A DNA stretch of 18,969 nucleotides, from NCBI GenBank assembly GCA_037139735.1, contig JBAXFU010000061.1, positions 1-18,969 on the forward strand. The letters are read 5' to 3'. Positions 15,216 to 18,969 of this stretch are shown one piece after another; the stretch's first letter is position 1; each line of letters starts with the position of its first letter. This stretch comes from UBA2402 sp037139735. GTDB taxonomy: Bacteria > Planctomycetota > Phycisphaerae > Phycisphaerales > UBA1924. The notes under the pieces were generated by a model. It ran no database searches. It saw only the letters and a program-made list of their open reading frames with translations, and was not told the origin of the DNA. A program made the translations under genes and the position numbers.

Positions 15216-15935
15216 ATGCCGAGCCTGACTCCCACGCCCCAGCCCTCGCCCGTCTCCGCGGCCGATCGCGCAATCAAGCCGCCGCTCAGCGGCACGCCGG
15301 TCAATCAGCTGCTCACCTCGGGCTCGTGGCAGCTCGCCGTTCCCGGCGACTGCGGCAAGCAGACCGAACTGAGCATCCGAGGCGGCGCGATGGTGACCGT
15401 CAAGGAAGTGTCGACCGGGCCCGCGCCGCACGCCTACGACTTCTGGGCCGGCCTCCACTCGAGCATGCCCGCGGGCATCGTCGCGATCGATCGCTGCCGG
15501 CTCAAGATCGGCGCGAGTCTGCTCGATCAGGGCGCTTGCCTCGAGGCGGGTTGGGCGGGGATCATCCGCTCGCTGGGGGGCATGCCGCCGATTCGCACGA
15601 TCCGCATCTCGCCCGGCCGTCCCAAGTTGCAGGCGGCGGCGGCGACCTTCGCGAGCGACCCGTACGTGATGCTGCACCTCCTCGAACCGGGCGCGACGGC
15701 GGACAAGGGCGTCGAGTACCTGATGATGCGCGCGGTGGCCAAGCCGGTGAAGATGGCCCTGCTGCTGCTGGACGCCAAGGGCGACACGCTCTCGACCTTC
15801 ACGCTCGCGTCAGGATCGCCCCTGCGGCTCGACCGGGCCCGCAACACGCTCGACCCCGCGCCGCCGACGCTCGAACCGTGGGCGAGGGACTCGCTCGCGC
15901 GGGCCCTGGCGCAGGATGCGCGGCTGCATCCCTGA
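15216..15935 (+). CDS. Unrecognised protein linked to the kinase, 239 aa
   Basis: It lies 35 bp after the kinase gene on the same strand with AGGAA upstream, so the two are probably co-transcribed. The first 30 residues are proline-rich and look disordered. The remainder is a mixed alpha/beta protein with several strands (GGAMVTVKEV, AGIVAIDRCRLKIGASL, PIRTIRISPG, VEYLMMRAVAKPVKMALLLL). There is no signal peptide, membrane helix or recognised motif, so it is probably cytoplasmic. Its position suggests a kinase substrate or signalling partner, which is inference from context only. It ends 33 bp from the convergent ffh stop. I do not recognise the family. Confidence 0.75.
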   Translation: MPSLTPTPQPSPVSAADRAIKPPLSGTPVNQLLTSGSWQLAVPGDCGKQTELSIRGGAMVTVKEVSTGPAPHAYDFWAGLHSSMPAGIVAIDRCRLKIGASLLDQGACLEAGWAGIIRSLGGMPPIRTIRISPGRPKLQAAAATFASDPYVMLHLLEPGATADKGVEYLMMRAVAKPVKMALLLLDAKGDTLSTFTLASGSPLRLDRARNTLDPAPPTLEPWARDSLARALAQDARLHP

Positions 15936-15968
15936 TCCGCCGCATCACGCGACCGCGCCCACACGCCG

Positions 15969-17546
15969 TCACCGCTTGCGCTTCTTGAACTTGTCCTTGG
16001 GGCTGGCCATCGTGGTCGAGCCCTTGGACATCATGGTGGGCATGCCCTTGAGGCCGGGGATGGCCGCGCCCATGCCGCCCTGGCGCGAGAGTTGGCGGAC
16101 GGCCTCGACGCGATCGCCGCCCATGCCCGACATGGTGCGGGACAGCTTGTTGATCATGTCGAACTGCTTGACGAGCTGGCTGATCTCCTCGACCTTGCGG
16201 CCCGAGCCCTTGGCGATGCGCTTGCGGCGGCTGTTGTCGAGGATCGACGGCTTGGCGCGTTCGGCCCTGGTCATGGAGCTGATGATCGCCTGCACGCCGT
16301 CGAGCTGCTTGTCGTCGATGTGCGTGTCCTTGAGCATCGAGCCCACGCCCGGCAAGAGGCCCAGGAGCTGCTTGAGCGGTCCCATGCGGCGCAGCGTCTT
16401 GAGCTGGCCGAGGAAGTCATCCATGTCCATCTCGCCCTTGGCGAGCTTCTCCTCCATCTTCTTCGCGTCTTCGGCGGAGACCTCCTGCTGCGCCTTCTCG
16501 ACCAGCGCGACCACGTCGCCCATGCCCAGGATGCGGCCGGCCACGCGGGTGGGATGGAACTCCTCGAGGGCGTCGAGCTTCTCGCCCGTGCCGACGAACT
16601 TGATGGGCGCGCCCGTGACGTGCTTGACCGAGATGGCCGCACCGCCGCGGGTGTCGCTGTCGTACTTGGTCAGGACGATGCCGTCGACCTCGAGCCGGTC
16701 GTGGAAGGCCTTGGCCGAGTTCACCGCGTCCTGCCCCGTCATCGCGTCGACGACGAGGAAGATGTGGTGCGGCATCACCGCGTTCTTCACCTGCTTGAGC
16801 TCGCCCATCAGCGCGTCGTTGACGTGCAGGCGGCCCGCGGTGTCGAGGATCAGCACGTCGACGCCGGTGCGCCTTGCCTCCTCGAGCGCGTGGCGGCAGA
16901 CCTGCACCGCCACGCCCACGGCCTTGCCGTACTCGGCCGTCTTGTCCTTCTCGGCGTAGAACGACACCGCCGCGCCGCCGGGCATGTCGGCCTTCACCTG
17001 GCCGGCGATGGTCTCGAGCTGCTCGACCGCCGCGGGACGCTGGAGGTCGGCCGCCGCGAGCATGACGCTGCGGCCTCGCTTCTTGAGGAAGGAGGCGAGC
17101 TTGCCGCACGTCGTCGTCTTGCCCGAACCCTGCAGGCCGCACATCATGACCACGGTGGGCCCGGGGCTGACCCGCATGATGAGGTCGCCGTCGGCCGGCG
17201 CGCCCGGCGTGGGCAGCCTGGGCATGAGGCCCGCCAGGGGCCCCAAGTCGGCCTGGTCACCGGCGGTCGGCTGCTCGACCTGGCCGCCGAGGAACTCGAC
17301 GAGCCGCTTGTGGACGATGCCGATCATCTCCTCGCCGGGGCGAAGCGACTTGGTCACCTCGCGACCCAGCGCGTCCTTGAGGACCGCGTCGCAGAAGGTG
17401 TCGACCACCTCGACGTGCACGTCGGCGTCGAGCAACGCGGCTCGGACGTCGACCATCGCGTCGGAGACGTTCTTCTCGCTGATGGCGGCCTGGCCGGAGA
17501 GCTTGCGGTAGAGACCCTGGAAGGTGTCGGTGAGCCGGTCGAACAT
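15969..17546 (-). CDS. ffh: Signal recognition particle protein Ffh, 525 aa
   Basis: This is the SRP GTPase that binds SRP RNA and signal sequences and delivers nascent membrane and secreted proteins to FtsY. The N domain (1-87) begins MFDRLTDTFQGLYRKLSGQA. The G domain has GLQGSGKTTT (137-146), DLQRPAA (167-173), DTAGR (235-239) and TKYD (293-296), where most Ffh have TKLD. The sequence SDTRGG (297-302) replaces the usual GDARGG. The methionine-rich M domain (about 335-515) carries FLGQLKTLRRMGPLKQLLGLLPG and the RNA-binding RRKRIAKGSG (440-449). A linker of about 40 residues (88-127) between the N and G domains looks longer than usual. The protein ends in a basic KFKKRKR tail. It lies 50 bp after ddl on the same strand, and TACCCT (17553-17558) lies 6 nt before the ATG. 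Confidence 0.97.
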   Translation of the reverse strand: MFDRLTDTFQGLYRKLSGQAAISEKNVSDAMVDVRAALLDADVHVEVVDTFCDAVLKDALGREVTKSLRPGEEMIGIVHKRLVEFLGGQVEQPTAGDQADLGPLAGLMPRLPTPGAPADGDLIMRVSPGPTVVMMCGLQGSGKTTTCGKLASFLKKRGRSVMLAAADLQRPAAVEQLETIAGQVKADMPGGAAVSFYAEKDKTAEYGKAVGVAVQVCRHALEEARRTGVDVLILDTAGRLHVNDALMGELKQVKNAVMPHHIFLVVDAMTGQDAVNSAKAFHDRLEVDGIVLTKYDSDTRGGAAISVKHVTGAPIKFVGTGEKLDALEEFHPTRVAGRILGMGDVVALVEKAQQEVSAEDAKKMEEKLAKGEMDMDDFLGQLKTLRRMGPLKQLLGLLPGVGSMLKDTHIDDKQLDGVQAIISSMTRAERAKPSILDNSRRKRIAKGSGRKVEEISQLVKQFDMINKLSRTMSGMGGDRVEAVRQLSRQGGMGAAIPGLKGMPTMMSKGSTTMASPKDKFKKRKR

Positions 17547-17552
17547 GCCCGG

Positions 17553-17558
17553 AGGGTA
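17553..17558 (-). promoter_or_regulatory. -10-like element before ffh
   Basis: On the minus strand TACCCT (fits TANNNT) lies 6 nt before the ATG at 17546, but there is no clear -35 element. ffh may equally be read through from ddl. No Shine-Dalgarno site precedes the ATG. Confidence 0.3.
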
Positions 17559-17596
17559 GGGTCGCGTTCACGCGAACACCCGCCCGCCGGCACGTC

Positions 17597-18532
17597 TTAC
17601 GCCCCGTCGCGGATGGCGAATCCCGCCAGCATCTCGCACAGACGCCCATAGGAGATGCCCGCGTGGGCGGCCGCCTTGGGCACCAGCGACTGGCCCGTGA
17701 ACCCCGGCATCGTGTTGGCCTCCAGCAGGTAGCCCACGCCGTCAACGCCGAGGATGAAGTCGACCCGGGCGAGGTGGCGACACCCCATGCCGCGGAAGAG
17801 GGCCTTGGCATGGCCGCGAATCGTCGCCGTGGTCGTCGGGTCGCCCGGCAGGTCGGGCTGCGTGACGTACTGAGTGTCCTTGCGGCAGTACTTGGCCTGG
17901 TAGTCGTAGACGCCCTCGGCCGGACGGATCTCGACGATGGCCAAGGGTTCGCCGTCGAGCACCGCGACCGTCAGCTCGCGTCCGCCCATGAGCCCCCGTT
18001 CAACCATGTACACCCGCGACGGGTGGGCGGCCATGTCCGCCTTCACCGCCTCGCGGGCGGCGTCGAGCCGGGGCTGGTCCTTGCAGACGTGCAGACCCAC
18101 GCTCGACCCCTCGTGCACGGGCTTGAGGACGGCCGGGGCGGCAAAGGGAAGGCCACCGTCGGCCGGGTTGACGATCGCCGCCGCCGCCGTGGGGATGCCC
18201 AGCATGGCCGCGGCGAGCTTGGTGCCCATCTTGTCCATGGCCAGGCGTGCCGCCGCGGCCTTGCAGCCGACGAAGGGCCGCCCGTCGGCCTCGAGCAGTT
18301 CCTGCAACGCGCCCCCTTCGCCCCACCCGCCGTGGAGCACGGGGAAGACCACCCGCCCGGGCAACGCCTTGAGGGCGGCGGCATCCAGCCGGTCGATGAC
18401 GTGATAGTGCACCTCGTGGCCGAGCCCCATGAGCGCGTCGGCCACGCCCTTGCTGCTCAGAAGACTCACCTCGCGTTCGGCATCGGGGCCGCCGCCGAGG
18501 ACCAGGATGGGAGGGAGCGTCGTGTCGGACAT
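17597..18532 (-). CDS. ddl: D-alanine--D-alanine ligase, 311 aa
   Basis: This ATP-grasp enzyme joins two D-alanines for the peptidoglycan stem peptide in the cytoplasm. The N-terminal block is ILVLGGGPDAEREVSLLSSK (9-28), followed by HGGWGEGG (67-74), where most Ddl have HGxxGEDG. MDKMGTK (99-105), the ATP-binding VLKPVHEGSSVGL (135-147) and GVYDYQAKY (207-215) come next; the K214-Y215 pair matches D-Ala-D-Ala rather than D-Ala-D-lactate enzymes. RVDF (256-259) and LEANTMPG (270-277) give metal ligands D258, E271 and N273. The length is normal. The ATG at 18532 starts just before the first conserved strand and has TACCGT 6 nt upstream. An upstream in-frame ATG at 18601 would overlap the crcB start and add non-family sequence. 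It supports a classical peptidoglycan precursor pathway. Confidence 0.95.
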   Translation of the reverse strand: MSDTTLPPILVLGGGPDAEREVSLLSSKGVADALMGLGHEVHYHVIDRLDAAALKALPGRVVFPVLHGGWGEGGALQELLEADGRPFVGCKAAAARLAMDKMGTKLAAAMLGIPTAAAAIVNPADGGLPFAAPAVLKPVHEGSSVGLHVCKDQPRLDAAREAVKADMAAHPSRVYMVERGLMGGRELTVAVLDGEPLAIVEIRPAEGVYDYQAKYCRKDTQYVTQPDLPGDPTTTATIRGHAKALFRGMGCRHLARVDFILGVDGVGYLLEANTMPGFTGQSLVPKAAAHAGISYGRLCEMLAGFAIRDGA

Positions 18533-18538
18533 GGCGTG

Positions 18539-18568
18539 ACGGTATCGGCGATGCACCCTCGCATGCAA
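18539..18568 (-). promoter_or_regulatory. Putative leaderless promoter of ddl
   Basis: On the minus strand TTGCAT (18563-18568), an 18-nt spacer and TACCGT (18539-18544) lie 6 nt before the ATG at 18532. The hexamers are moderate matches. The promoter overlaps the upstream region of the divergent crcB. Confidence 0.4.
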
Positions 18569-18586
18569 CAGGAGCCCGAGCCCGAC

Positions 18587-18592
18587 TATCGT
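18587..18592 (+). promoter_or_regulatory. -10-like element before crcB
   Basis: TATCGT (four of six to TATAAT) lies 7 nt before the ATG at 18600, with no Shine-Dalgarno site. No strong -35 element is seen; TGCAAC (18564-18569) at a 17-nt spacer is poor. Confidence 0.4.
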
Positions 18593-18599
18593 CCGCTTC

Positions 18600-18969
18600 A
18601 TGCTGACGCAGGTGCTGCTCGTCTTCCTCGGCGGCGGAGTGGGCTCGGCGGCCCGGTACGGCGCGAGTCTCCTGCTGCCGTCGCAGGGCTTTCCGATGGC
18701 GACGCTGGCGGTGAATGTCGCCGGATGCCTCGCCGCGGGCGTGGCATTGGCGCGGCTCGTGCCCTTCCACGCGGCCGATCACCCGGCTCGCCTGCTGCTG
18801 GTGGCAGGGTTCCTCGGAGGCCTGACGACCTTCTCGGCCTTCGGGCTCGAGACCGTCTCGCTTCTGAGGGACGGGCGTGCGGGATTGGCGATGCTCAACG
18901 TGGCGGCCAACGTTGGTGCGGGACTGGTGGCGACGTGGGTGGGATGGATGATCGCCCGACCGCCGATGG
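18600..18969 (+). CDS. crcB: Fluoride channel CrcB/Fluc (3' end outside window)
   Basis: The frame opens with MLTQVLLVFLGGGVGSAARYG and runs off the window after 123 codons, so the stop is not seen. The family length is about 120-130 residues, so it is nearly complete. Four hydrophobic helices are visible. Family marks are GGGVGSAARYG (11-21), NVAGCLAAG (39-47) and GFLGGLTTFSAFGLE (70-84), the last containing the TTFS pore motif. CrcB works as a dual-topology dimer that lets toxic fluoride leave the cytoplasm. It is divergent from ddl with 67 bp between start codons. I see no fluoride riboswitch in that space. Confidence 0.93.
   Translation, partial: MLTQVLLVFLGGGVGSAARYGASLLLPSQGFPMATLAVNVAGCLAAGVALARLVPFHAADHPARLLLVAGFLGGLTTFSAFGLETVSLLRDGRAGLAMLNVAANVGAGLVATWVGWMIARPPM

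Noticed and set aside
15936..15968. A terminator between the 239-aa gene and ffh
   Set aside because: The 33-bp space shows no stable hairpin or T run.
18533..18599. A fluoride riboswitch before crcB
   Set aside because: The spacer is short, lacks the conserved riboswitch core, and holds apparent promoters for both divergent genes.
18533..18601. A longer start for ddl at 18601
   Set aside because: It would overlap the crcB start codon and the ddl promoter and adds sequence not seen in the family.

Overview
The window is about 19 kb of very GC-rich DNA from a planctomycete, most likely of the class Phycisphaerae. Three things point there: a secreted PSCyt1/DUF1549/DUF1553 cytochrome-type protein paired with a Tat-exported DUF1501 protein, two secreted proteins ending in the GC-rich dockerin typical of that class, and an Ffh with the G4 region TKYDSDTRGG. 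No tRNA, rRNA, CRISPR array, transposase or phage gene was found, so this looks like an ordinary chromosomal stretch.

Layout. 1-553 has no convincing gene. It holds an imperfect inverted repeat (18-129) and two 165-bp near-identical direct repeats carrying 19-nt palindromes on a 69-bp grid. 554-2053 holds three small genes: a basic 88-residue beta-rich protein (minus), a winged-helix protein (plus) and a lipoprotein (minus). 2113-3093 is a PhoH-family ATPase. 3240-8349 is a two-gene operon (PSCyt1/DUF1549/DUF1553, then DUF1501). 8350-8814 is non-coding, with two 118-bp repeat copies and several GC-rich hairpins. 8815-12593 holds two minus-strand secreted dockerin proteins, one a long beta-repeat protein and one a PPC-like protein. 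12826-15935 holds a membrane-anchored Ser/Thr kinase with a CHASE2 sensor, followed by an unrecognised cytoplasmic protein. The right end carries ffh and ddl on the minus strand and crcB on the plus strand, running off the edge.

How the genes work together. The DUF1549/DUF1553 and DUF1501 proteins almost certainly work as a pair outside the cytoplasm. The kinase and the protein behind it probably form a signalling pair. The kinase operon is divergent from the dockerin genes, which is suggestive but not proof of a link. ffh, ddl, phoH and crcB are housekeeping genes (protein targeting, peptidoglycan precursor, RNA metabolism, fluoride export).

The most interesting signal is in expression. Eight genes that lead or may lead a transcript have a TANNNT -10-like hexamer only 6-10 nt before the start codon and no Shine-Dalgarno site. 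Genes inside operons, and the dockerin genes, do show Shine-Dalgarno-like sites. This argues for widespread leaderless transcription and fixes several start codons, including a GTG at 952 and a TTG at 2113.
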